The notes beneath the pieces are model-generated. The model saw nothing but the letters and a program-made list of their open reading frames with translations. It ran no database searches and was not told the DNA's origin. From positions 1 through 55,851 of the forward strand of contig JAHEEC010000018.1 of NCBI GenBank assembly GCA_024640885.1: a stretch of 55,851 nucleotides of DNA, given 5' to 3'. Within the stretch, counting starts at the first letter, position 1, and each line of letters opens with the position of its first letter. A program made the position numbers and the translations under genes. This document shows positions 1 through 8,710 of this stretch, piece after piece. This stretch comes from Bacteroidota bacterium. GTDB taxonomy: Bacteria > Bacteroidota > Bacteroidia > Bacteroidales > GCA-2748055.

Positions 1-3000
1 ATCCCCAGTTCACCCCAGCGGGCGATGATATCTTCCTTTACCTGTCCGGTCATCCCGGGTTGCTGTGCTCCCCTGGTCCTGGGTGTGTGTGAATAGGGAT
101 CGGTGGGGAAGGCTCCATATACCTCAGGGGGCTTGTTCAGCCCGATACCCTCCCTGACCTCATAATAGTGCCCGGCGAGCCTTTCAAGGATCACCCCCGG
201 ATTGCCCTGGGCATGGGCCCTGTAAAAGGTCTCGCCGACAGCCAGGAGCAATTTGGAAACCATGTGCCAGTAGATACTGCCCAGACCTTCATAACCGTAA
301 AAGGTCCCAGACCGGCCCGTAAAAGATTGGTGATCGAATACCTCCTCGTACAGGTCCAGGATGGTCCCGGCCTCCTGCTGCACAAGGCCGGTAAACTCTT
401 CAGGAAGTGCCTCAAGGGCCTTTTTCAGGAGTCCGGCATTCCTGAAATTCCCGTTAAAATGAAAATCCCCGTTCTCATCCTGCAACACAACCTCTTTATT
501 GGAACGGGAAACCAGGGCTTTCAGCAAAGGTGAACGGGCAACTTTATCCGAGGGGATCCGGTTTTTTTCCATAAAGGCGGGCAGGTTTCTTTCCGGGTAG
601 AGGATATAGCTCAACTGGTCCTCCCGGAAAAGGCTGCTTTTTTTCAATGCATCCAGCAGAACCACAGCCTCTTCCGCATTTAAGCAACCGGCACCCAGCA
701 CCGCCACCTGTCCCTCCAGCATTTCGTATAACCGGCGAAGTGCCACCCCATCCCCCTCCAACCCGATCAGGTTATAGGAGTGGAACAGGTGATCACTTCT
801 CCTGTTGGATTCGATGGTCATGTCTACCAGCTTCAGTGAAGTGTCCAGGAATTCCAGGATCAACGGTATCCCTGTCCGGACTTTTCTTCCTGAAAAACCT
901 TCTTTATAAATTTGTCCCCTGTAATCACTTCCAGCCTGTCCCAGCTCATCCATGCATACTTTTCTTCCCCGGGGGGTAAGTACGGCCTCTCCACGTGACA
1001 ACTGATCATTGATAATCAATGAAATCCGGGTCAGGAAGTCTGCCACCTCACCGGAGAGGGTTACTGATTCCAGCTCCGGGTTTGAAAGAAGATCCCTGCA
1101 GAAAACCAGGAAAGCCCGGAGATAATAGGTGGTGACCATGGAAACCCCATATCCCACCAGTGCGTTGTTGGCATCGTTCCATTCCGGCCGCTGGGTGTTC
1201 ATCCAGATCCCTGCTCCCGGAATGAAATTGGATAATTTGGAGAGGATGGTCACCAGCAACTTCTCTGCCAGGTTCACATGGATCACCTGCCCGCCGGAGT
1301 TCCAGAGCAATTTCCCGTCAGATCCTGTGGCACCCACCCTCCTGGTGATTTCATCATTTAATGCGGCATCAAATGCGATGGTCTGACGCGGATCGGCCAG
1401 GATCTCCCCATATGGCCTGACCCTGTAGGGCACGTTGGCATAACTGAACATTTCCTGGGTCAGGAACCCGTGGAGGCGACCGGGATGATGCTGCACGGAG
1501 ATCTCCAGGAACCTGAGCAGGTATATGATCTGGTGGTCACCCCAGTACCCGATGTTTGACCAGGGATCGGATGGATCGGGGACTTCCCAGTCTATGCCGT
1601 TCCGGGTGATCCGGTAGGGATTATAGCCATCAGGAGTTGACGCGTTCACGAACTTGCAGATCATGCTTTCCACAACCTCCGGAAAGGAGAGGCTCAGGGC
1701 TTCCCAGTTCTGGAAAATATCTCTCCAGTTTCCCTGGTAATCAAGTTTCCTGCTGCCGTCTTCCTTCCGGTTCTCGATTGAAAACCTGTTCCATGGACGG
1801 CTGGGATCACCATGCCGGCGGCTGAAGGTGAGCGCCAGGTATTCGTAACAGAGCCTGGTCAGCCCGGCTGATTGTTGTGCCCTGGCTTTCTCCAGCAGGC
1901 CGATGTAATTCAGCCTGTCACCTGTGGCCTCCAGCATTCCGGTGGCTTGCTGAAGAGATCCCCTGTTGGAATGCTCCACAAAAGAGAGAAAATCATCTCT
2001 GGGCACGCTATAATTCTCTGTGAAAAGCCCGCCCCGCATCACATTGAACAGCACATTGGTAAGGTGACGGGCCGTACTCAGCTCATCATTTGTAGATTGA
2101 AAAGCATCCGATGAGGCCACAATTCGCAATAAATCCTCACCGGTTTGATCAATTTGATGATCCAATAATTTCCTGATCCCTCTTTCCGTCCCGAGCAATT
2201 TGATCAGCCCGGCAAGGTCTGCAGCATCCTGGTTCACTTCAGCCACCATGTTCCACTCCCTGATCTCCCCAGGTTCGATTTCAAACCGTGCATTCAGGAA
2301 ATATGCACCCCTGGTGGCTTTGATATCGAGCTCCTGCTCCACTTCATATCCCGATCTGAAACGGTCCAGCTGCCTGCTGGAGAGCAGAATGGTGGCATTT
2401 TCAAACCCTTCAGACCACACACTGTTGATTTTCAGGGCCTCGGAGGGTTCAGCGGTATCAGCCGGTATGGAGCTGAGCCGGTAGATCCCCAACCTGACCT
2501 CAGGGATCAGTTCCTGCCTCTTATAGGCATCAAGCAGGTTGCTCGAAGTGGATTGAAGTCCGCTGTTCACACTCGAAGGCAATATATTTTGGATGCCGTC
2601 CAGCAGGTCCACCTCAACGGTGTGGGCACTGTGGTTCGTAAGACCGGATCTCCTCACAAACCCGAAGCGGTCGCTGTTATACCAGCCAATCCTGAAGGTG
2701 AGGGAGAGTTCCTCATTGATCTCTTCGAAGATCAGCTTATTGCCAGGAAGATTCTTGTAGAGGTTCCGCTTCACGGGATAGATCCCTGCACCCTTTCCGG
2801 CAAAGGGTTCCCAGAGTTTCAGTTTCGAATCCTGCCTGACCATGATCATGGTCCTGCTGCCGGTAATATCCTTATAATCGTGGATCTTATCTTCCGGGTA
2901 ATATGGAAACAGTGCACCTTCGGAATTCCTGCGGCCAGCCGTGAGGGATCCGTTGCTGGAGATAAACATCCACTGGTCGGACGGACTCACGATGCTCATG

Positions 3001-3140
3001 AAGAAATCGGGCATCAGGTCATAATTGGATATCCTGTAGAACCTTTCACCTTCCAGCTCCACAAATCTGCCGCCTACCCGATCATCATTGACCCGTAAAG
3101 GCATATCTCCAATGAATACATTCCGCCTCTTCATATTCAT
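1..3140 (-). CDS. GH94-like glycoside phosphorylase (GH149-type candidate), 3' end cut by window edge
   Basis: An open frame runs from the ATG at 3140 off the left edge, giving at least 1046 residues without a stop. A second in-frame ATG lies two codons downstream. The N-terminus (residues 10-80) resembles the beta-sandwich of phosphorylase-type (alpha/alpha)6-barrel enzymes, and the centre carries aromatic-rich blocks such as YQGNWRDIFQNWEAL. Near residue 656 is R-P-E-W-N-D-A-N-N, which resembles the segment that carries the catalytic acid Asp in GH94-type disaccharide phosphorylases. The great length exceeds GH94 cellobiose phosphorylases (about 800 residues) and fits the beta-1,3-oligoglucan phosphorylases of GH149. 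Its place directly behind a GH16 glucanase and a sugar porter favours phosphorolysis of imported beta-1,3-oligoglucans in the cytoplasm; no signal peptide is visible. The family call is from memory of motifs and size; a debranching-type amylo-glucosidase is the alternative. Confidence 0.6.
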   Translation of the reverse strand, partial: MNMKRRNVFIGDMPLRVNDDRVGGRFVELEGERFYRISNYDLMPDFFMSIVSPSDQWMFISSNGSLTAGRRNSEGALFPYYPEDKIHDYKDITGSRTMIMVRQDSKLKLWEPFAGKGAGIYPVKRNLYKNLPGNKLIFEEINEELSLTFRIGWYNSDRFGFVRRSGLTNHSAHTVEVDLLDGIQNILPSSVNSGLQSTSSNLLDAYKRQELIPEVRLGIYRLSSIPADTAEPSEALKINSVWSEGFENATILLSSRQLDRFRSGYEVEQELDIKATRGAYFLNARFEIEPGEIREWNMVAEVNQDAADLAGLIKLLGTERGIRKLLDHQIDQTGEDLLRIVASSDAFQSTNDELSTARHLTNVLFNVMRGGLFTENYSVPRDDFLSFVEHSNRGSLQQATGMLEATGDRLNYIGLLEKARAQQSAGLTRLCYEYLALTFSRRHGDPSRPWNRFSIENRKEDGSRKLDYQGNWRDIFQNWEALSLSFPEVVESMICKFVNASTPDGYNPYRITRNGIDWEVPDPSDPWSNIGYWGDHQIIYLLRFLEISVQHHPGRLHGFLTQEMFSYANVPYRVRPYGEILADPRQTIAFDAALNDEITRRVGATGSDGKLLWNSGGQVIHVNLAEKLLVTILSKLSNFIPGAGIWMNTQRPEWNDANNALVGYGVSMVTTYYLRAFLVFCRDLLSNPELESVTLSGEVADFLTRISLIINDQLSRGEAVLTPRGRKVCMDELGQAGSDYRGQIYKEGFSGRKVRTGIPLILEFLDTSLKLVDMTIESNRRSDHLFHSYNLIGLEGDGVALRRLYEMLEGQVAVLGAGCLNAEEAVVLLDALKKSSLFREDQLSYILYPERNLPAFMEKNRIPSDKVARSPLLKALVSRSNKEVVLQDENGDFHFNGNFRNAGLLKKALEALPEEFTGLVQQEAGTILDLYEEVFDHQSFTGRSGTFYGYEGLGSIYWHMVSKLLLAVGETFYRAHAQGNPGVILERLAGHYYEVREGIGLNKPPEVYGAFPTDPYSHTPRTRGAQQPGMTGQVKEDIIARWGELG

Positions 3141-3200
3141 GTACTTAAATTATACGCCAATCATGTCACAATTTTAAGGGCCCGCAACCACACTTACATG

Positions 3201-4502
3201 TTACTGCAATTCATACACCCTTACATAATCGATCAACAGCTTCTGGGAGGTGACACTTTCATCCATGCCCTGGGCACCGCCCCATCCGCCTCCCATGGCA
3301 AGGTTCAGGATGATGTTCTGGGGCTCATCGAAGGGCCATGTAAGTGAATCGGCATTGTCGTTGTAAGTGAAATAAAAGAGATCATCCACATATGCTTTGA
3401 TATAATCGGCGGTCCATTCAATCCCATATAGGTGAAAGTCCTCCTGCATCTGCTTCACATCGGTAATGGCCGTAGGCTGGTTGTTGTTCTTAAAATAATA
3501 GGCGCCGCAATGGATGGAAGCATGTGCCTTCCCGTCACCGGTTTCATCGTCGATTTCAAATCCCACACTTTCCATGATGTCAATCTCCCCGCAATAGGGC
3601 CATGACAATTCATCCCTGTAGACATCGCCAAGGGTCCACCCGGCAGACCAGTTTCCCCGTTCTACAGGCACGCTGGCCCGGAACTCAATCTTTCCGTGTA
3701 TAAAACTGGTTTTGCCCCTGGTGGTAAGCCTGGCCGAGGTCCACTTCTGTCCCATCTCCCCTTTGCGGGCCTCGATGACCAGGTTACCCCCTTCAACCCT
3801 GGCATTTTCCAGTCGATCTTCGGTATAATACTGGAGCTCGTTGTTTCCCCAGCCCCAGTTGCCAATATCGTGGATCCATTTTGTGGTATCGGGAAGTCCT
3901 TCATACTCAAATTCATCGGACCAGACCACCACCCATTCGTCCCCGTCGGTTCGCTGGGTAAGCACCTTCGGCGTGATCTGGTGCTCCTTCAGCAATTCAA
4001 AGCTGATCCAGTCCACACTTGCCGCACCACCCGCCACGTGAAGCTTCATTGGATGGGTCCCCTTGTTCAGGGGAGAACCATCTTTGGTAAGTGACACAAA
4101 ACCATCCACGGTAACCCCATCGGCATAGGCCATGTTACCCGTAATATTATACTGGCGCCCATCCTTGTTCTCAATGTAATCCTCGATCCAGCAGGAGGCC
4201 TTCGCCGAGGATCCCGAACTTAAGCGGACGGTCGTCCTGTACCTCCCGGCCTCTGCCACAGGCGCCTCAAAGGTCACCCAGCCATCCGGAGGGATCACCA
4301 CCACCTCTTCGCCGGACTCCATTGTCGAAGATTCAATCTCACCGCTGGAGTTGGTGTAATCTTCCATTTCAATCCGGATCCCGGTCACCTCAACGGATGC
4401 ATCCTTTTCTGTGGATCTCCCGCCGGGAGCACGGTTACAGGCGGTCCAGCTTACCAGGGCCATGCCCGACAACAACAATATATAAAGGGATTTCAGTTTC
4501 AT
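3201..4502 (-). CDS. GH16 endo-beta-1,3-glucanase lipoprotein with CBM6-like domain
   Basis: This 433-residue protein starts with a hydrophobic signal ending S-W-T-A-C, with C22 as the likely lipidated cysteine (the Trp at -3 is unusual for a lipobox). Residues about 40-170 form a CBM6-like beta-sandwich domain. The GH16 catalytic domain follows from about residue 185. The signature E-I-D-I-M-E is at 306-311, giving E306 as nucleophile, D308 as helper and E311 as acid/base; the Met in the motif and the flanking W-P-Y-C-G are typical of laminarinase-type GH16 enzymes. The predicted role is cleavage of beta-1,3-glucan at the cell surface or in the periplasm. It lies between the sugar porter gene (31 bases away) and the phosphorylase (60 bases), so it is probably co-transcribed with both. 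The GH16 fold and lipidation are secure; the exact substrate is inferred. Confidence 0.9.
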   Translation of the reverse strand: MKLKSLYILLLSGMALVSWTACNRAPGGRSTEKDASVEVTGIRIEMEDYTNSSGEIESSTMESGEEVVVIPPDGWVTFEAPVAEAGRYRTTVRLSSGSSAKASCWIEDYIENKDGRQYNITGNMAYADGVTVDGFVSLTKDGSPLNKGTHPMKLHVAGGAASVDWISFELLKEHQITPKVLTQRTDGDEWVVVWSDEFEYEGLPDTTKWIHDIGNWGWGNNELQYYTEDRLENARVEGGNLVIEARKGEMGQKWTSARLTTRGKTSFIHGKIEFRASVPVERGNWSAGWTLGDVYRDELSWPYCGEIDIMESVGFEIDDETGDGKAHASIHCGAYYFKNNNQPTAITDVKQMQEDFHLYGIEWTADYIKAYVDDLFYFTYNDNADSLTWPFDEPQNIILNLAMGGGWGGAQGMDESVTSQKLLIDYVRVYELQ

Positions 4503-4533
4503 CTTATAAAAATTTTTCGTTGACTACGCAGAT

Positions 4534-6096
4534 TTATGATTTGACAAGGATCTTTTCAAGTTCTTCAAGGGATTTTCCCTTGGTTTCAGGAACCATTAAA
4601 AGGACAAAAACCAGTCCCAGTGCACCGAAGATCCCGTATATCAGGAATGTGCCTGCAGTACCCAATGTGGCCAGTTCCCAGGGGAAAACAAGCTGGACGG
4701 AGAAACTGACCAGGGAATTGATGAAGCCCACAAAGGAAATGGCCAGTCCTCGGATCCAGTTCGGAAAGAGTTCCGAGAAAAGAACCCACATGACCGGGCC
4801 TATGGAAACTGCAAATGAAGCCACGAAACCCATGATCCCGATCAGGATCAACAGCGGGTTCATATCGATGGCCCCGGCAATAAGTTCTGATTCATATGCC
4901 TTTAAAACGGACGGTTCCAGGATTTCACTCAACTTGACCTTGAATTTCACATCACTGTCAAATTGTTGATCCTGAATGGTATAAAGCACCTCTTTATTGA
5001 TCTCATCGGGCAGCCCCGCGATGGTTTCCTGGGTGAGCTTGTAGGTAGCCGAATTGAATCCGGCAGCCAGCAGGAACATGAAGAGCGCAATTCCCCCGAG
5101 TCCAATGGCCAGCAGGGGTTTTCTTCCCAGCCTGTCAATAAACAGGATGGCCACCACGGTAAACAGAAGGTTGGTAAGGCCCACCAGGATTGCCTGGGAG
5201 AAGGATGCATCGGTGCCTATGCCCGATTGCTCAAAGATCATGGGTGCGTAGAAGAAGACCGAGTTTATACCCGTGATCTGTTGCAGGATCCCCACCCCTA
5301 AACCGATGACCAGGACCAGCTTCAGAGCCGGTTTGAATAACTCTCCAAGGGGTACTTTCTCCTTCTTCTTCCCTGAAAGGAAACTTTGTTTGATATTTTC
5401 ATACTCCTTCGCCGCTTCTTCCTCTTCATTGGCCCTTTTCAGAATCACAAGGGCTTCTTCGTTCCTTCCCTGCATCATAAGCCACCTGGGGCTCCGGGGG
5501 ACAAAGTAAAGTGATACGAAATAGAGTATGGCAGGCAGGGTCTCCACACCCAGCATCCACCTCCAGTTGTATTGCCCTAAACCCAGTTTACCGACCCAGG
5601 AGGCTTCGGAGGAACCCAGTTTAAGGATCAGGTAATTGGTAAAAAATGCAACCGAGATGCCGATTACAATATTCAGCTGGTTGAATGAGACCAGCCGTCC
5701 CCTCATGCCGGGAGGGGAGATCTCGGCAATAAAGACCGGGGCGATGATGAGCGATGAACCCACTCCCATCCCGCCGATCATCCTGGCAATGACCAGGGTG
5801 GTAAAGTTGGGGGCAAAGGCTGATCCCACGGCGGATACCGAAAAGAGTACCGCTGCCCACTTGAGCACCGTCCTTCGGCCGATGCGGTCACTGATGGGAC
5901 CTGCTGCCATCATGGATAGCGTGGCCATCAGCGTCAGGCTGCTCACTGACCAGCCAAGCTGGATCTTGGACAGGTCGAACTGAGGTTCAATAAACTTGAC
6001 TACTCCTGAAATCACAGAAGCGTCGAATCCCATCAGGAATCCACCCAATGCCACGATCAACGCCACACGAATGGTGTACAACTGGCTCTTTTTCAT
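4534..6096 (-). CDS. MFS sugar porter (SP family) transporter
   Basis: This 520-residue protein is a twelve-helix major facilitator of the sugar porter family (XylE/GlcP type). Family signatures are clear: D-R-I-G-R-R after TM2, P-R-S-P-R-W-L before the central loop, Q-Q-I-T-G-I-N in TM7, D-R-L-G-R-K in the second half, and P-E-T-K-G near the C-terminus. It should bring a mono- or short oligosaccharide across the inner membrane, most likely with protons. Between TM9 and TM10, at about residues 346-410, there is a charged stretch of some 65 residues on the presumed periplasmic side, which is longer than this loop usually is. It sits between the Gfo/Idh gene and the GH16 gene with gaps of about 30 bases, so it probably feeds the glucan pathway. 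The exact sugar cannot be read from the sequence. Confidence 0.9.
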   Translation of the reverse strand: MKKSQLYTIRVALIVALGGFLMGFDASVISGVVKFIEPQFDLSKIQLGWSVSSLTLMATLSMMAAGPISDRIGRRTVLKWAAVLFSVSAVGSAFAPNFTTLVIARMIGGMGVGSSLIIAPVFIAEISPPGMRGRLVSFNQLNIVIGISVAFFTNYLILKLGSSEASWVGKLGLGQYNWRWMLGVETLPAILYFVSLYFVPRSPRWLMMQGRNEEALVILKRANEEEEAAKEYENIKQSFLSGKKKEKVPLGELFKPALKLVLVIGLGVGILQQITGINSVFFYAPMIFEQSGIGTDASFSQAILVGLTNLLFTVVAILFIDRLGRKPLLAIGLGGIALFMFLLAAGFNSATYKLTQETIAGLPDEINKEVLYTIQDQQFDSDVKFKVKLSEILEPSVLKAYESELIAGAIDMNPLLILIGIMGFVASFAVSIGPVMWVLFSELFPNWIRGLAISFVGFINSLVSFSVQLVFPWELATLGTAGTFLIYGIFGALGLVFVLLMVPETKGKSLEELEKILVKS

Positions 6097-6126
6097 AGAA
6101 TTTAAAATTTTAGGGTAAAAATTGCA

Positions 6127-7473
6127 CTAATCCAGCTCCTTTGGTTCCCAGCCCGGTTCATACTCCCTGGACCAGTATTTCTTCATAATCTCCTGGTCAA
6201 GGATCCTCCCACTTTCAGGATCACACTCCAAAGATTGTCCCGTACGATAGGCAATGTTGGCCAGGTGATTGAGGTGCGAGGACATGGCTGCCTCTTTCAA
6301 CACAGAATTTGGAGAGGCCTTTCCATTGACCGTGTTCACGAAATTGTGAATATGACTGGTGGTAATGCCACCTTCTCCGCCGAGGCCCGTGGTAACGCTC
6401 TCGGTCTCCTCTCTCTCTTCCCTGACCAGGCTGTTTTTCAGGTCAAAAACCTTGAAACCGTTCCGGCTGATGCTCACTGTTCCTTTGGACCCGTATACGA
6501 TATTTCCGCGATCAACGCCATAGGCACTGAAGCCTGTCCTGCTCCTTCCATCCCATCGGATGCTTTTACCCCCCGGGTAGTTAAATGTCACGTCCATGGT
6601 GTCGTACATGGTCCAGTCGTCCTCCACAAAATAGTATTTCCCCGCATTGCAGAATACCCCCTGGGGATTTTTCACCTGGAGGACCCACCTGGCCACGTCA
6701 AATTCATGGGTGGCATTGTTCCCGGTTTCACCGGTACCCCAGGGCCAGAACCAGTGCCAGTTGTAATCAAAATAGATGTCTTTGAATGCCTGCCTTGGGG
6801 CAGGTCCCTGGAACAATTCCCAGTCAAAACCTTCGGGCACCGGGATCACCTTGCCATTTCCGATGCTGGTCCGGCTGTTTGTATAATGGGCAAGCACATG
6901 GTAGATCTCCCCGATCACTCCCTCATGGAGCTCCTGTACGATCTTGCGCGCAGTGGCCTGGGATCGTTGCTGGGTTCCCATGAACACCACCTTGTTGTAT
7001 TTCTTCTCATAGGCGAGGAAAAGTTCACCTTCCCTCGGGTTGTGGGTCAGTGGTTTCTCTACGTAGACATGTTTTCCGGCCTCCAGGGCCAGGAATGAAC
7101 CCGGTGCATGCCAATGGTCCGGGGTAAGGTTAAACACCGCATCCACCTGGTCATCATCCAGGATCTCCCTGAAGTTGTTAATCGCTTTGGGGACATACCC
7201 CATGGGTTCCTTCAGTGAGGCTGCATAATTCTCCCTCCGTTCTTTCACCACATCGCAAACATATGCGATGTGCAGAGACGCATTCAGGTCCCCGAAGGAT
7301 GGGCGAAGGGCTTCGGCCCTCCTCATGCAACCGATCACACCCACATTCAACCGGTCGTTGGACCCCAGGATCCGCCGGTAGCTCTTTGCAGACATGGTGG
7401 CGCCTCCCAGGGTGATCCCGGCGGTTACGGCCCCTGTCTTCCTGAGAAAATCTCTTCTGTTTTCATTTTGCAT
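6127..7473 (-). CDS. Gfo/Idh/MocA family oxidoreductase with Tat signal
   Basis: The start was placed at 7473 so that the protein begins M-Q-N-E-N-R-R-D-F-L-R-K, a twin-arginine signal; a longer frame begins at 7632 but adds a segment unlike a leader. The product has 448 residues. The Rossmann fold starts at V-G-V-I-G around residue 44, and the E-K-P motif that binds nicotinamide cofactor is present (E-K-P-L-T-H-N). The C-terminal half shows the substrate-domain block A-T-H-E-F-D-V-A-R-W. Members of this family oxidise or reduce sugars and related polyols with NAD(P). Bacteroidota carry many Tat-exported versions of unknown substrate. The glycine pattern after the first GxxG (C-M-R-R) lacks the usual third glycine. 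It is the first gene of the run that continues to the sugar porter and GH16 enzyme, so a role with glucan-derived sugars is plausible. Confidence 0.88.
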   Translation of the reverse strand: MQNENRRDFLRKTGAVTAGITLGGATMSAKSYRRILGSNDRLNVGVIGCMRRAEALRPSFGDLNASLHIAYVCDVVKERRENYAASLKEPMGYVPKAINNFREILDDDQVDAVFNLTPDHWHAPGSFLALEAGKHVYVEKPLTHNPREGELFLAYEKKYNKVVFMGTQQRSQATARKIVQELHEGVIGEIYHVLAHYTNSRTSIGNGKVIPVPEGFDWELFQGPAPRQAFKDIYFDYNWHWFWPWGTGETGNNATHEFDVARWVLQVKNPQGVFCNAGKYYFVEDDWTMYDTMDVTFNYPGGKSIRWDGRSRTGFSAYGVDRGNIVYGSKGTVSISRNGFKVFDLKNSLVREEREETESVTTGLGGEGGITTSHIHNFVNTVNGKASPNSVLKEAAMSSHLNHLANIAYRTGQSLECDPESGRILDQEIMKKYWSREYEPGWEPKELD

Positions 7474-7581
7474 GGGATGCTTTTTTTGATGAAGTCCCAA
7501 TTTCGCAACCATCCTGATAAAAACAAAGAATATGGGCCAATATTTCTCACCCGATAGGGTAATAACCTTCAAACTGCATCT

Positions 7582-7589
7582 TATATTTA
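7582..7589 (+). promoter_or_regulatory. weak -7-like element before the PD40 lipoprotein gene
   Basis: TATATTTA matches seven of the eight TAnnTTTG positions and lies 26 bases before the chosen start at 7616, inside the 142-base divergent gap shared with the Gfo/Idh gene. No convincing -33 element was found, and the facing gene has no exact -7 match in this gap. Confidence 0.25.
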
Positions 7590-7615
7590 TGGTCTCATTG
7601 AAATTTCTTCCATCC

Positions 7616-8659
7616 ATGAAATCACATTCCATGAATAGATATTCACTCCGGATCCTCGCTGTGCTCTCAGGGCTTGCCCTTCTCTCCTGTGACCGGACAG
7701 GAAATAAGATTGCTCCTGAACCCGGTATTGCCGATCTATCGGGACCCTACCTGGGACAGACACCCGATACACTGCCCGCACTGTTTGCCCCAGGGGTCGT
7801 TTCCACGGGCATGTTTACGCGTGATGTGGCCATCACCCCCGACGGGAAGGAGATCTACTTCTGCGTGGCCCTCGGGAACTATACCTACTCCACCATCCTC
7901 TTCACCAGGGAAGTGGATGGTAAATGGCTTGCCCCTGAGATCGTTCCCTTCTCGGGAGGACCGGGAGTGATGGATTTCGAACCGGCGATTACACACGATG
8001 GTGCAAGGCTCTATTTCCTTTCCACCCGTCCCGACGGGGATGAACCGCCGGGTGATGAGGATATATGGTTTGTGGAGAGAAGCGGGGATGGGTGGGGACC
8101 TCCCCGGAACCTCGGAGAGCCTGTAAATACCGAAGGAGGGGAGTTTTTTCCATCGGTGACCCTGGACGGGACCCTCTATTTCACAAGAAATGAAAAGGGA
8201 AGCGCCCTGAACCAGGTCTTCCGCAGCCGTTGGAAAGATGGATCTTTCCAGGAACCCGAACTGCTGCCCGGCCAGGTCAATTGCGGTACAAACCGTTTCA
8301 ATGTCTTCGTCTCGCCCGATGAAAGCTATGTGATTGTTCCTGCGGTGGGTATGGAAGATGCTTTCGATGGGGTGGACTACTACATTGTATTCAGGTCCAA
8401 AGAGGACCGGTGGTCAGTCCCCATCAACCTGGGAAATGAGGTGAATGCCGACAATGCCAGGGGATGGTCACCCTATGTCTCACGGGACGGGAGCACCTTC
8501 TTCTTTATGGCCAGCCGTACCATGGAGATTGAACCGGAGGAGTGGAACTACAATCATTTAAAAACACTCTACAATTCTCCAGGCAATGGCAACGCTGCGA
8601 TCTACTGGATGGATGCCGGATTTCTCATGAAGCTGAAAGCCCGGGCAAGGTTTGAGTAA
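7616..8659 (+). CDS. PD40/TolB-type beta-propeller lipoprotein
   Basis: The start at 7616 gives M-K-S-H-S-M-N followed by a hydrophobic stretch ending L-L-S-C, so C25 is the probable lipidation site; an ATG at 7631 would work equally well, and the longer frame from 7532 spoils the signal. The 347-residue product contains repeated WD40-like/PD40 blades, each with an aspartate-glycine turn and a following Y-F pair: T-P-D-G-K-E-I-Y-F, T-H-D-G-A-R-L-Y-F and S-R-D-G-S-T-F-F-F. Such proteins are periplasmic or outer-membrane binding or scaffold proteins related to the TolB propeller, with no enzymatic function that can be read here. The gene diverges from the glucan locus and is followed after 51 bases by the DUF5916 gene. 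Confidence 0.8.
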   Translation: MKSHSMNRYSLRILAVLSGLALLSCDRTGNKIAPEPGIADLSGPYLGQTPDTLPALFAPGVVSTGMFTRDVAITPDGKEIYFCVALGNYTYSTILFTREVDGKWLAPEIVPFSGGPGVMDFEPAITHDGARLYFLSTRPDGDEPPGDEDIWFVERSGDGWGPPRNLGEPVNTEGGEFFPSVTLDGTLYFTRNEKGSALNQVFRSRWKDGSFQEPELLPGQVNCGTNRFNVFVSPDESYVIVPAVGMEDAFDGVDYYIVFRSKEDRWSVPINLGNEVNADNARGWSPYVSRDGSTFFFMASRTMEIEPEEWNYNHLKTLYNSPGNGNAAIYWMDAGFLMKLKARARFE

Positions 8660-8689
8660 GTGGCGGTATCTTTTTTTGGCTTTTAATAT

Positions 8690-8697
8690 TACATTTG
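8690..8697 (+). promoter_or_regulatory. Bacteroidota -7 promoter element before the DUF5916 gene
   Basis: TACATTTG is an exact match to TAnnTTTG and lies 13 bases before the ATG at 8711, so the leader would be very short. No clear -33 TTTG is found at the usual spacing. Confidence 0.5.
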
Positions 8698-8710
8698 AAA
8701 GCCAAACCCG

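Noticed and set aside
6235..7098. A 287-codon plus-strand frame.
   Set aside because: It lies wholly inside the Gfo/Idh gene on the other strand, which has clear family motifs; composition is that of an antisense shadow.
7474..7632. A 53-residue N-terminal extension of the Gfo/Idh protein.
   Set aside because: It would hide the twin-arginine signal that starts at 7473 and has no resemblance to a leader.
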